A stretch of 60,000 nt of DNA from Owenia fusiformis (GCA_903813345.2 CAIIXF020000004.1:9000196-9060195); one strand, 5' to 3'. Positions 1 to 11,099 are shown, counted from the first letter of the stretch. The notes: generated by a model from the sequence alone, not told the origin. Numbers and translations are program-made.

Positions 1-783
1 CGCGCCGCTAGATCCCAGCTTGAATCATTGGCTGGTAAACTTCATTGGGCAACCCAGGTCGTCAAAGGGGGTAGGCATTTCCTCCAACGGATCCTGGATA
101 CCATACGATCACTCAAACGCAGCAAACACAAATACATGCTAGAGACTCAATTCTATAAAGACATAGACTGGTGGATTAAGTACATAGACACATTCCATGG
201 AAAATCTTTAATAATGGACAACAATCCAGTTGTGACTGTCGAGCTGGATGCTTGCAATACTGGAGCAGGCTTATACTACGATGGAGATTGGGCATATATA
301 AATTTCCATCGTGATACCCCTTCTCTTAAGGATTACCATATCAATTATAAGGAGATACTCTCTGCATACTTCTCTGTATTGAGATGGGGGCACACATGGT
401 CAAATAAGAAGGTTCAACTTGCAACCGATTCTTCTGTTGCAATGGCAGTGATCAACTATGGGAGGTCTCGACATCCTGTTATTATGGATATACTAAGACA
501 TATGTTCTGGATATCAGTGACTTACAACTTTGATCTAAGAGCACACCATGTCAAGGGACTAAATAATGTGATGGCAGATACAATCTCCAGACTTCATGAA
601 CCCCATGCCCTCCTATCCTTGGAAGCCTTGTTATACCCTGGCCGCTTCCCTTATTCAGGAATGTCTGTTATGGACTTAATACCACACATGAGTTTTAATT
701 CTCTGTTTTCCATTCTGCCGCAGGTCCACAACTGGCTGAGCTGGAAGAAGAATTGGATAACACAATCGCTACGCTACGCATGA
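1..783 (+). CDS. DIRS/Ngaro-type retrotransposon polyprotein, C-terminal RNase H part (5' truncated by window)
   Basis: The frame is open from base 1, so this is the C-terminal end of a longer reverse transcriptase-RNase H protein. The first residues (LESLAGKLHWATQVV) look like the thumb/connection region that follows the RT palm in DIRS-order elements. An RNase H fold follows, with acidic residues in the expected order: Asp in VELDACNTG, Glu in NYKEILSA, Asp in LATDSSVA and Asp in VMADTISRL. RNase H removes the RNA strand during element replication. The frame ends in TGA at 781-783, which overlaps the ATG (780-782) of the recombinase frame, so the two ORFs may be coupled by termination-reinitiation. 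No stop or frameshift is seen in the visible part. The assignment rests on the RNase H pattern plus the recombinase downstream. Confidence 0.85.
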   Translation, partial: RAARSQLESLAGKLHWATQVVKGGRHFLQRILDTIRSLKRSKHKYMLETQFYKDIDWWIKYIDTFHGKSLIMDNNPVVTVELDACNTGAGLYYDGDWAYINFHRDTPSLKDYHINYKEILSAYFSVLRWGHTWSNKKVQLATDSSVAMAVINYGRSRHPVIMDILRHMFWISVTYNFDLRAHHVKGLNNVMADTISRLHEPHALLSLEALLYPGRFPYSGMSVMDLIPHMSFNSLFSILPQVHNWLSWKKNWITQSLRYA

Positions 784-1706
784 ATTGCTACACCCCCTCT
801 ACCAGATCAACGTATGCAGCCCAGCTCCAAAAATATCTTGTATTTTGTAACAATATGGGTTACAACCCAGTACCAGTTAATCAATTACACCTGGAACGCT
901 ATGTTGCTTCATTAGCTGGGGTCATTACTCCAGCATCAGTGAAACTGTATCTTAATGTTGTCAGGCTACTCCACTTGGAAAGTGGTTATGCAAACCCATT
1001 AAATAACAATTATAGGCTGGACACCATCATTTTGGGTCGCACAAAGACCCTAGGCAGGAAACCAATTAGGAAATCTGCTATTACTCCAACTCATTTGCTG
1101 GACATTAGGAAGCAACTAAATATGGATGATCCCCTTCATGTGGTTTTCTGGGGTGTCTGTTTAGTTGCTTTCTATGGCCTGTTTAGGAGATCTAATGTGT
1201 TACCTTCAGAGTTTGACAAGAGCAAACATTTGTGCAGGAGAGATGTAACATTTTTTCCCTGGGGGGTCTTACTTAATGTGAAATGGTCAAAGACTATTCA
1301 GTCTGGAGAGAGAATCTTGCAAGTGCCGCTTACTGAGATCAAAGGCCACCCCCTTTGCCCAGTATCTGCACTACTATCTGCCCTTGCTATTACTTTCCCC
1401 TCCAGCCCAGACTACCCCCTCTTTACATTGCCCAGAGGTAAACCTTTTCCCCCATCCCTGTTCTCATCTCTCCTGGGCACATGCTTAGCTAAGGCAGGTT
1501 ATGACCGTACTTGTTTTTCACCTCATTCCTTTAGGAGGGGAGGCGCATCTTGGGCTCTACAAAGAGGCCTTCCCCCTAATGTCATCCAGATTCTAGGTGA
1601 CTGGAAGTCAGACGCATATAAGGTTTATCTTGAACTACCTGTAGCTTCAAAAGTAGAGATGGCAAAATCTTTTTCAACTAACCTACCTTCTACTACTTCT
1701 ACTTAA
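780..1706 (+). CDS. Tyrosine recombinase of a Ngaro-like (DIRS-order) retrotransposon
   Basis: A 308-residue protein if translation starts at the ATG at 780; the frame is open further upstream to about 753, overlapping the RNase H frame. It is a phage-integrase-type tyrosine recombinase that would integrate the circular element DNA. Numbered from the ATG, the visible catalytic residues are Arg in YGLFRRSNVLP (136/137), a Lys in VKWSKT (171), the HxxR box PHSFRRGG (His249, Arg252), Trp in LGDWKSD (275, in place of the second His) and the nucleophile Tyr in YKVYLELP (283). The N-terminal 90 residues resemble a SAM-like core-binding domain (STRSTYAAQLQKYLVFC). The gene is intact. It is followed 17 bases later by the split direct repeats expected of Ngaro elements. 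Cryptons also carry such recombinases, but the upstream RNase H excludes a Crypton. Confidence 0.92.
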   Translation: MNCYTPSTRSTYAAQLQKYLVFCNNMGYNPVPVNQLHLERYVASLAGVITPASVKLYLNVVRLLHLESGYANPLNNNYRLDTIILGRTKTLGRKPIRKSAITPTHLLDIRKQLNMDDPLHVVFWGVCLVAFYGLFRRSNVLPSEFDKSKHLCRRDVTFFPWGVLLNVKWSKTIQSGERILQVPLTEIKGHPLCPVSALLSALAITFPSSPDYPLFTLPRGKPFPPSLFSSLLGTCLAKAGYDRTCFSPHSFRRGGASWALQRGLPPNVIQILGDWKSDAYKVYLELPVASKVEMAKSFSTNLPSTTST

Positions 1707-1722
1707 CATCAAGTTTGGGTTC

Positions 1723-2375
1723 GGAGGTCATAATATTATATGCTATTATGTAACTACTTTAATGCAATGTACTGTTATGTATTTTCTATTGTATTATTAC
1801 GTAACATCTATTAATTAACGCATTATAATATTATGTAACTTCTATTGTAGTTTATTGTTTTAGTTTAGTTAGGTACAATAAACTATTTGACCAACTACTT
1901 GTAGTTTTTTTTGCGTCTATTTTTCGTATTTGGCATTATTGGGAATTTAAGTTTAATTTCAGTTGAAATAGATTTAAATTATAGAGGTTGCCATCTGGTT
2001 CTGCAGTTCATGCAAAGGTCATGAACTTTTAATTATGTCTAGATCATCTAATCACTTCAGCTACTGCAGCCAAGCACTAAACATGTACTATTTTTAGCTA
2101 ATGCTCCCTCCCACCCTCCCCTTAATAGAATTAGGGTGTACTGGACTGGGAGGTCATAATATTATATGCTATTATGTAACTACTTTAATGCAATGTACTG
2201 TTATGTATTTTCTATTGTATTATTACGTAACATCTATTAATTAACGCATTATAATATTATGTAACTTCTATTGTAGTTTATTGTTTTAGTTTAGTTAGGT
2301 ACAATAAACTATTTGACCAACTACTTGTAGTTTTTTTGCGTCTATTTTTCGTATTTGGCATTATTGGGAATTTAA
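1723..2375 (+). repeat. Split direct repeats B1 (1723-1950), A2 (1951-2148), B2 (2149-2375)
   Basis: About 228 bases starting GGAGGTCATAATATTATATG and ending GGGAATTTAA occur twice in direct orientation and are almost identical; the only difference seen is one T in a homopolymer near the end. About 198 bp of different sequence (A2) separates them. This is the 3' architecture of Ngaro elements, where A2 should match an A1 repeat at the left end, outside the window. The near-identity of B1 and B2 suggests a young copy. Confidence 0.9.
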
Positions 2376-2386
2376 ACTGCAATAAA

Positions 2387-2711
2387 GGAGGAGGGAAGTT
2401 AGCGCAACAGATTTTGGACAGTCATATGTTTGATTTTGGCCATTTCCTGGGGATTTAAAAAGGTGCATATGTTAGGCAAATGCATTACCTCCAGGAAAAT
2501 CACTTCTAGAGACGATGAAATAATTTCGACTTTGAGACAGGGTAGATGCAAACAACCCACCCACATGTTTTTTCTGAAATGTTTTCCTGATTTTCAAACC
2601 CTTCCATCCTTGCTTTTTTAATTTTTCTTGCATTAATATGTTGCGTTTTGACACACAGTTTATCCCTTAACATATGACTGTCCAAAATCTGTTGCGCTAA
2701 TTTCCCTCCTT
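2387..2711. mobile_element. MITE with about 45-bp terminal inverted repeats
   Basis: The left end (2387-2430) reads GGAGGAGGGAAGTTAGCGCA followed by ACAGATTTTGGACAGTCATA. The same sequence appears inverted at 2666-2711 with few differences. The interior of about 230 bp has no coding potential beyond short chance frames. It begins about 11 bp after the end of the Ngaro B2 repeat. No clear target-site duplication was found. Confidence 0.8.
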
Positions 2712-3510
2712 CACGTGATTTATTTTTCAAATATTAATTATAGTTTCTACCTATATGCTATCGACGATATCATGTCAATTTACTATTCTAGGTCGTTGTG
2801 TAAGATTCTCTTTTACTAATTACAACTTAGAGACCCATTTCCTTCAGAGGTGTTTCATTTGTGAACCTTTTAGTCATATGAATAATATTCCAAACCTCAA
2901 AGCAACAACCTACAACAATTTTCCAACAGTGAAAACGTCGCATTGTCGTTATTTTCTGAAATTACAACCGACTATGAATTCAAAATACACAGGTCGAAAG
3001 ATTCGAACCAATATCTCGATCATTACTTGTGAATTTTGGAATTTTTCGATAGGAAATAAGATCAAAATTCACAATTCAAATATTGAAGTGAACAAAATGG
3101 CGCTGTTCGAATTTTGTATCATGACATGCCCATATATGGGACAGAATATCGACGTTGCACTCCGGGAGTCAATCTTCTTGCGTTTTAAAACTTTAAATTT
3201 AGTTTGAAATGTGAATAAATCGCTAATACTTGAGACGGTCCATTCGCGTATTCACTTAGTTTAAGTTTTCATTATGAACTTATTGTTTTAAAATGTAAAC
3301 AAAAAATGAATTCAAATAAGACACTTCAAACATATCTCTAAACATGTTTGAACATATAATGTATACATGTATATGAGAGAACAGATCAAACGATAAAGAA
3401 CAATCAGCTTTTCATTAAAATGACCATTTGTTTTTGGTAATATCATAGATATCTAAAGTTGACAGATGCATATGATCGTCACTGACTTTATTTGCTTCTT
3501 TATTTTACAG
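2712..3510. other. Non-coding stretch upstream of the DFPase-like gene, with a possible first exon
   Basis: An open frame of 150 codons at 2755-3207 has no recognisable domain. One candidate first exon of the downstream hydrolase is 3097-3115: ATG in a favourable context, six codons plus one base, then a weak GTATCA donor. Its phase fits the first certain exon at 3511 and it would give a protein of about 302 aa, near the squid DFPase length. The short peptide and weak donor make this only a suggestion. Confidence 0.3.
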
Positions 3511-6500
3511 CGAATTTTGACCAAATTGTAAGCGGCCACGATGGTGCGGAAGGTCCTGTTTTCACCAAAGATGGAACCTTTTACATGACTGCACTCCACG
3601 ATGGTCAAATCCTCACAGTCGACTTACAAAATAAACTAGTATGAATTCAATAATATACAATTTGTCACTTCACATTACGAATAGAACGAATTCCTAGATT
3701 ACTATAATTCTAAACGCACAACATCCTCCGCTCTTTTGTATTTAATTTCACCTTTATCATTTCTGATCAATTTACGAATTGATGCCCTCTCATCTTCAAA
3801 TTCAAAAGCTGTAGCAAGTAACATGTTATAGCCATATGGACGAAGTATTCGCCACACAGTGTAAATAATTTAGAGCAGACGGTGGCCTACGACCTGGGCA
3901 AACGGTAGAATGTTTCCCGTACGTTGAACATGTTCAGGGGACTGTCGGCCATCTGCAACTGTTAGGGGCTTTGGGCATGCGCAAACCTTTATCCAGTCGA
4001 ATAACGTTCGACGGAGTACGATTGAAACCGTTTGAGAACAGGATAATAGGTTGATGTCGACTGGTTGGTTGGTTGGTTGGTTGGTTGGTTGGTTGGTTGG
4101 TTGGTTGGTTGGTTGGTTGGTTGGTTGGTTGGTTGGTTGGTTGGTTGGTTGGTTGGTTGGTTGGTTGGTTGGTTGGTTGGTTGGTTGGTTGGTTGGTTGG
4201 TTGGTTGGTTGGTTGGTTGGTTGGTTGGTTGGTTGGTTGGTTGGTTGGTTGGTTGGTTGGTTGGTTGGTTGGTTGGTTGGTTGGTTGGTTGGTTGGTTGG
4301 TTGGTTGGTTGGTTGGTTGGTTGGTTGGTTGGTTGGTTGGTTGGTTGGTTGGTTGGTTGGTTGGTTGGTTGGTTGGTTGGTTGGTTGGTTGGTTGGTTGG
4401 TTGGTTGGTTGGTTGGTTGGTTGGTTGGTTGGTTGGTTGGTTGGTTGGTTGGTTGGTTGGTTGGTTGGTTGGTTGGTTGGTTGGTTGGTTGGTTGGTTGG
4501 TTGGTTGGTTGGTTGGTTGGTTGGTTGGTTGGTTGGTTGGTTGGTTGGTTGGTTGGTTGGTTGGTTGGTTGGTTGGTTGGTTGGTTGGTTGGTTGGTTGG
4601 TTGGTTGGTTGGTTGGTTGGTTGGTTGGTTGGTTGGTTGGTTGGTTGGTTGGTTGGTTGGTTGGTTGGTTGGTTGGTTGGTTGGTTGGTTGGTTGGTTGG
4701 TTGGTTGGTTGGTTGGTTGGTTGGTTGGTTGGTTGGTTGGTTGGTTGGTTGGTTGGTTGGTTGGTTCGTTGGTTCGTTGGTTCACTGGTTCACTGGTTCA
4801 CTGGTTCACTGGTTCACTGGTTCACTGGTTCACTGGTTCACTGGTTCACTGGTTGATGTCGCCTATCGTCAACCATAGACGGGTTGTTCATATGAGCATG
4901 CCGCGTGAATACCATCGGTGGAACGGGCTCTCAGAGGGCGCTCTAAATGTTAATCGAACGAGTTTGCGCTCTACCCGAATAACATTATGTTTATGCGTTG
5001 AAAATATCATAACGTCTCCGTAACATGACCATTCTATTACCTTGAACTCGCCAAGTGTCTCATAACGCGATGTCGTTACCGTCTCCAGAGTTCTGACATC
5101 TTCGATTTATCCAGTTGTTCTGCGTTCCATTATCGGCAGACTGACTGCACTTAAACTACAGTAATAAAAACTATTTTCACAATATTAATGTCGTTTTTAC
5201 TACAATTAAAGTGGTCGTATATTAAAGCAGAAATCAAGCACTATACGTAAAAGTATACAATAAACAGCGTGTTTCTACAAACCGATGTGTTGCGTACATT
5301 TACTCATCGTCATATAATTAAGAAATAGAATAGTTTATCATTATAATGTTAACATTATTATTATCAGAATGAGCTAGTTCACGCATGGATGCTTTTTAAT
5401 TTCCAATATAAAATTATACTGGGTTCTTTATTGCTATTCAAATACGACCCTGGTTTATGATAAAGTAAAACATAAAAATAAAATCATTGAAATTGCATAT
5501 GAAACTTAAATCTATTAATTTAAATGAAAACATAAATACATAAAATAGACAGTGAATCTTAAAATATAAATCAATTCGAACATACTTACTGTGTCTCACA
5601 AGTTCATCGATCGTTGCTTTTAGGTTTGTGCTTCGATAACATCAATCGATGTTAACATCTTAAATCATAAAAAACTCGTTCAAATAGTTCCGATGTTTTT
5701 TTCAAGTGGGTGTTCTAACAGTCTCAATTCCATTCATCAGTTCTTCATAAAATAAATAAATGAATAAGCCCCGCATTTACCATTTTCATCTGCAAGATTG
5801 TTTTCATTCATTTGAAACTCATTTAAAGATTGTTAGTCTTTGAAAATATACATTTGCTGACATTTCCGTTTATAGAGGGCACAGCTGAGCCTAATATGGA
5901 TTGGTTTATGTTTTATAAATTACTAGAGGGGTGTTAGGTTGCAATTCATTTTTATTTGAAAACTATTTAGAAGGTTTTATTCATCAAAATAGTATACGAA
6001 AGTAGTTTGATGCAGAATATTGCAAGCATAAAAACTTTGTTGGAAAATCATAGTAATAACTAATTTTAGTGCATTAATTTATCGGTATTTGAGGAGAAAA
6101 TACGATGATAACGTGGCATTTGTGGCAATCTTTTGGGCCGTTTTAATAAAAAGTGTATATGTTTGTGTTGTCATGTTTACTTTTACTTGGTAATATAAAG
6201 CATTCGTTCATTTTAGCCCAACACGTTTCTGAATGTTTTAATATTTATGATTTATTGATAATCATGCAATAGCATTATGGTTATTTACTTGTAAATTGAT
6301 TTTAATGTTTTAGAGATGTCACATCATACAAGTAGCCTACTAAATGTTTGAGAAAGAAATAAGAGGCGTGACATTGTGAAAAAAACTTTTCCAAACCCAC
6401 CCACCCTGTTATTTTATTATTTCATTTGACATATAATGTATTTTTACAACTTGCTAATGCTACGCTCAGGCTACTTTGTACTTTTCAGAGAATTTGGTTT

Positions 6501-9500
6501 ATCAGTTGTCTAGATAATACTTGTCAAAAATTGGCTAATGTTTTGGGACACCCGATATATTTATTCTATATAGTCTAGTAGGAATGATGGTGTCCAATGC
6601 ATTTACATACAGAAATTTGATGTTACTTTTGTCGTCTCGTGTCCCATGGTGTCTGTTATTGAGGTTGCATACCCCCATCCCAATTAAGTTGATATTTCCT
6701 TCGTACACGTTGTTATCCACTTTTCAACACAAATGAAACAGAAATGGGAGCACAAAGCATTTGAGGGGAAACTATTCTAATATGCATGTGATAATACTTT
6801 TTTCTTGCTCTCATGCCTAGGCAAGTGTCTTTGTTGAGCCAATAGTTGGTGGGTTTGTCGGAATGCCAGTAGGATTGCAATGTGATCCCGAGAACAATAT
6901 TTGGGTTGCTGACGCGAGACTTGGCTTACTAAAAGTGACACCAGGTGGCACTCTCCGACAAGTAAGTTAGTGCTGTTAGATACACACTAATCTAGGCAGT
7001 AAAGATACTCTGGCAGTACGAAAGAATTAAGACCAAATATTTCAAGCAAAAAATATGTCAGTCAAATAATTTATTAAAAATGTAATATATCCGACTCCAC
7101 CAGGTGCCTTCAAAAGCCCATGCCTGCATCTGAAATATAACGAATGAACCGATTTTAACTTTTATCGAATGATTTGTAAAATGAAGCCTTCTGATTTGAT
7201 CTGTTCTTGCGCTGAACCAATCTGAATTGCTACTGAGATTGTCCCCGTTGATCATCATCAATAACTTATAATGCTAAAACCTTCAAGTGATTAACGCGGG
7301 ACCATTAACTCTGCTTCCGATGACACAGAAATGGTTGTCCCGTCCGTATACTTTTTATAAACTAGGAAAATTACCCAAAGAATTAAATATACCATCTCTT
7401 TGTTTTAACAATTGTCCTCCGGGACCTATATCCATAGGAACCTCGGTCCGAAAATTTCGTAGGCATCTAAGTCCGGGGGATAGCATCCCTAAGGGACTAT
7501 TTTTCCTGTTATACCTGGTAGACACCAATAAGTTGAGTTGAGAAATATCGCCCGGTGTCCGTGCAAAGTCTTGAAATCGACCGAGGAAAAGGCAAACCGT
7601 TGCTTCTTCGCTGCAGCATATATCACTGTTTCCCAACTTGTTACTTTAGCGGAACGTCAATGTAACAAAATGGATGAATTTCCTGGATACTAGTTTTTCT
7701 TGTTTTCTCGATTTAAACTTATTTATAAGTCAAGTTGCAGATAATAATTTGACACAAAGCTAGAACATATAGTCTACACATTGAGATATGCCGATTATTC
7801 AATTAGTACAAAATTAGTACGAATTGTGTTCTCAGCATATTTATGAGTGCTCATTGAATAATGAAAAATCAATGAAATTAGCGCTATTTTTATCACTCAT
7901 CATATGAGTACCCATTAAGTACTAAAAATGCAATAACCCAGTACTAATGTCATCAGTCATGGTGCGTATATTTTAGTAACTATTTGCTGAAACGACTACT
8001 CAGTTAACGTAACAATTTAAGCGATGGTCTAAATGGATAAAATAACAGCTTTATTTAAAAATCAAATTCCAAACCGAGAGCATTTCTAGAAGCTAGACAT
8101 TATTTTGTCTAATTTTGTGCCAAACGATAATTTGCAACATGACATACGTAATTTTAAGTCGAGAAAACAAAACACTCGTTCCCAAGAAGTTTATTCCGTC
8201 AAAGTAACTAGCTGTGGATCAGTGTTATATATTATTCTCACTTTAATATGATCATATTGTATCTATTATTTGAAATTGCAGGTGGCAACCATGGACATCA
8301 ATAATGAAATTTCGCAAGGGTTTAATGATCTAATATTTGACTATCATGGTACTCTGTGGATCTCTGCCCCATTGGGTCCCATTGCCCCGCATAACCTCAC
8401 ATTTTCATATGAGGTAAACACCGAATTGCATGTTTAGACGGAAATAATAGAGACATTGTGTTACATTGAATATTTACTCGTGGGATTTCATAATACCTGT
8501 ATGAAGGATAAAATTATCCTAAGAAACGAAGTATTATATCAGGCGTCCCAAAAAGAGTACTAAGAAATTCAAAATAGCATGTCAAAAATTCCTATAACGG
8601 AGCTCTGATATGAGAATTTTATACCAGCTATATATAATCTACGCACGCTCCGTCTTCACTGCGTTCGATGGGAGTCGAGCGATGCCTGATTAATTCTTTT
8701 CATTCATCCCGAATATCCAATATCCAATTCATTCTCAAATTCATTGGAGGTGATATTGTTAGAATAAATACGGAAAAGTATTTTTGCTTGGAAATGGATT
8801 AAAGAGTGTTTTTTACATTGACATTGGTGATTTTGACATACTGTCTTTAGTTCTAAAATACACATAAAATATGAGACTAATCTCTTACATATTCATGGCA
8901 CAAGCCAAAGATACCCTAAAGTACCTCTCAAGTTTTCAACAAATTTGTCGTTTTCATTGCTGAGAAATCACTTGCCAAATTGCTTCCCATTTTTTGGTAG
9001 AAACGCTATAAAGTTCTCATTTAGTTTCTCCGGCATGGGCTAATATAAAATGCTATCTTGAATTTCTTAGTACTCACATAACATTTATTTGATCTCTTTC
9101 ATATTTTTAAACCTTGTAACCGATACTCTTGCGCTATTGTGCACATTTTCAAATAATTCAGTTCATCAGTTGCCGAGATAATAATACTTGTCAAAAAGTG
9201 GCTCATTTTTTGGGTCACCCGATATATAAAAATATCTTAACCCGATTGGATGGTATCCTGAATCTTTTTTATCCACTCCGTTTCTTGTTCATCCCTATCA
9301 TTTCACCATTTCAAGGATCCATTTGGGAGCGTGTACTGTTACAACGATGCAACTGAAGAGCTTATAAAGCTGACCACTGGATTCTTGTGGCCAAATGGTA
9401 TAGCTGTACAACATGACGTCGATGGGACTCCTAAGAAACTGATTTTCGGAGAGTCATTTAATAAAAATGCACCTCTCTGGAGTTACGATATCGTTGGTCC

Positions 9501-10322
9501 TTGTCAGATTAAAAACAAGCAGCTTTGGGGAAATCTACCTGGTAAGGGGAAACCCATCATATCATGGGGCTACATATGGAAAATGTAAAACCTCGGACCC
9601 TGAATAGTTTACAATGGGTGTCGACTTTTGGCTTGCAACCGAAGATACAAAGGTACCTCAAGAAAAGTCGGAGATTGCCGAAGATTTTCTTTGCAAACGA
9701 AGTTGAACGAGGGTACCACGGATGTGAAGTGAACGTCTCTAATTGGTCAAAATGAGAAGCTCGGCATTCTCCGTCAGATTGAATCGGCAAAATTCGGTTT
9801 TATGGCTTACCTTCGGTTGCATGGCTTACCTTCGGCTGCATGGCCCAACCTCGATTGAATGGAAAAGATGCTGCCACACTTTGCAATAAATACTAAGAAA
9901 ATGGATTAATTAAGCGTCCAAATTTATAGAGGGCGTGTATCATAACATATTTGTAAAAAAAGTAATGATTATTTCGTAGGATTGACATTATAGATAACAT
10001 TTTAAAAATATCGTCATAGATTTGTGCATGATGTAATAGTTAAATATATCTGATTACAGTAAACATAATATCAGATGGTATGGATTTCGACAAAGAAGGA
10101 AACCTTATAGTAGCAGGATATGATGGCTTTCTTCATGTTTTCGGCCCTAATGGAGGAGCACCAATTTGTCGTATTAAGTGCCCCTTTACGGAAGCTTCAA
10201 ACGTTCATTTTAAGCCTGGTACAAATGAGCTGTATATCACTCAGGATTCTTCCCAAGGTGTATGGAAGATGCAATGGAGAGCCAAAGGAATGGAACAATA
10301 TTGTGACTTGGGACAGATCTAG
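3511..10322 (+). CDS. DFPase / SMP-30-like calcium-dependent six-bladed beta-propeller hydrolase (first exon uncertain)
   Basis: Five exons join in frame: 3511-3638, 6821-6961, 8282-8413, 9316-9541 and 10060-10322 (TAG stop), all with GT-AG borders, giving 295 codons plus a small missing N-terminus. The protein resembles diisopropylfluorophosphatase of squid along its whole length: [69 protein letters not shown] and SNVHFKP. The ligands of the catalytic calcium in that family (Glu in GAEGP, Asn in GFND, Asn in WPNG, Asp in SDGMD) and the second-site residues (Asp in GMDFD, His in VHFKP) are all present, so an active lactonase/phosphotriesterase-type enzyme is plausible. The natural substrate of this family is unknown. 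No signal peptide is visible in the exons found. A MITE lies 21 bp after the stop; an AATAAA is at 11235-11240. SMP-30/regucalcin and paraoxonase are the other fold relatives; the motifs favour DFPase. Confidence 0.88.
4063..4854. repeat. (GGTT)n microsatellite of about 704 bp followed by (TTCACTGG)n
   Basis: From 4063 to 4766 the sequence is pure GGTT tetranucleotide (about 176 units). It then passes through two GGTTCGTT units into about ten TTCACTGG octamers to 4854. Lying in intron 1 of the DFPase-like gene, it opens long frames on both strands (WLVG or NQPT repeats) that are repeat artefacts. The word GGTTGATGTCG stands on both sides (4049-4059 and 4851-4861). Confidence 0.97.
6484..6563. 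mobile_element. Solo transposon end ending TTTTGGGACACCCGATATAT
   Basis: About 80 bases match 9150-9231 (cttgtcaaaaa-tggct-attttttggg-cacccgatatat). This is one terminus of a small DNA-transposon family; no inverted partner was seen nearby. It lies in intron 1 of the DFPase-like gene. Confidence 0.5.
8536..9231. mobile_element. Inverted-repeat element(s), apparently nested, in intron 3 of the DFPase-like gene
   Basis: The left end, AGGCGTCCCAAAAAGAGTAC followed by TAAGAAATTCAAAATAGCAT, recurs inverted at 9048-9078. The terminal part (CGGGTGACCCAAAAAATGAG read on the minus strand) lies at the outer right end, about 150 bp further out. This suggests a second copy or an insertion split the right repeat. 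There is no transposase. Confidence 0.55.
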
Positions 10323-10343
10323 AGTTAAGAGTTTTAACGCCCA

Positions 10344-11099
10344 TTAGGGAGGTTAAGATTAGCGTAAAAAATATACGTGTACCTATCCCTATCCGTATGT
10401 TTGTTACGGATGCGTATAGGTAATGCGTATTGCAAAATGAGTTAAGATTAACGTAAAAGGCTACTAAACCGTATGCTACAATTTATGATAAAAATGATAT
10501 CCTAATTATAAAGTGAAAACCATGCGATGGCTTATATGGCATATACCAGTACATGTCACCTCCAGGATCTGTTATACACTTGTGTGCTGTAGCTACTGTA
10601 GTTGGGAGGGGGTGTTGCTAGTGGGTCCGCTAATGGGGCAGTGACTTAAGGCGAAATGATAAATTGCTAGCATGATCCAGCAATGAGAGTGACCAAATAG
10701 TAAAATTAAACAATTAAAACCACGAGAAAATGGCTGACTTCATACATTTACAATAAGCAAAACTGATGAAGAATGTGTAAATTCAACAATTTCATGCGTC
10801 ATCACATGGCATCGTTTAATCGCATCAATGAATGTGTTCGACCACTTAATTTCTATGCAGGTCGAACGAGAAATGTTTGTTGTTACTATTTTAAAGTTTA
10901 ATGAATGATATTTGATCTACAAATGTCATAATTTGTTGGATAGAAACATACGTTTTCGAATTACCTATCTTCGGCCATTTATACTAGGTAATTACGTATC
11001 GCAAACCCTGTAACTTAGGTAAAATACCGCTTAGTGTAATAACAAACTACGTATAGGTATAGGTAAATGGGTTATTTACGCTAATCTTAAACTCCCTAT
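10344..11099. mobile_element. Inverted-repeat element with TTAGGGAGGTTAAGATTAGC ends
   Basis: The left end (10344) and the inverted right end (to 11099) share about 25-30 bases: TTAGGGAG(G/T)TTAAGATTAGCGTAAA. Subterminal stretches around 10375-10430 and 11030-11065 also pair (cgtataggtaatgcgta-like). There is no coding capacity. It sits just after the DFPase-like stop codon and is probably part of its 3' UTR. Its ends resemble three other elements in this window. Confidence 0.75.

Larger units (their letters stand above)
1..2375 (+). mobile_element. 3' portion of a Ngaro-like retrotransposon
   Basis: RNase H, tyrosine recombinase and a B1-A2-B2 repeat block occur in the order known for Ngaro elements (A1-ORFs-B1-A2-B2). 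The left A1 repeat and the gag and RT regions lie outside the window. The absence of inverted terminal repeats and of a methyltransferase domain after RNase H argues against DIRS1/PAT-type elements, although only the 3' end is visible. Confidence 0.85.

Noticed and set aside
2430-2730. Short frames on both strands near 2.5 kb
   Set aside because: They lie in a MITE and translate its arms.
2755-3207. 150-codon open frame upstream of the DFPase-like gene
   Set aside because: No domain, no splice relation to the gene in that frame, and ordinary AT-rich composition.
3934-5023. Long frames encoding WLVG or NQPT repeats on both strands
   Set aside because: They are translations of the (GGTT)n microsatellite, open in every frame because the repeat has no stops.
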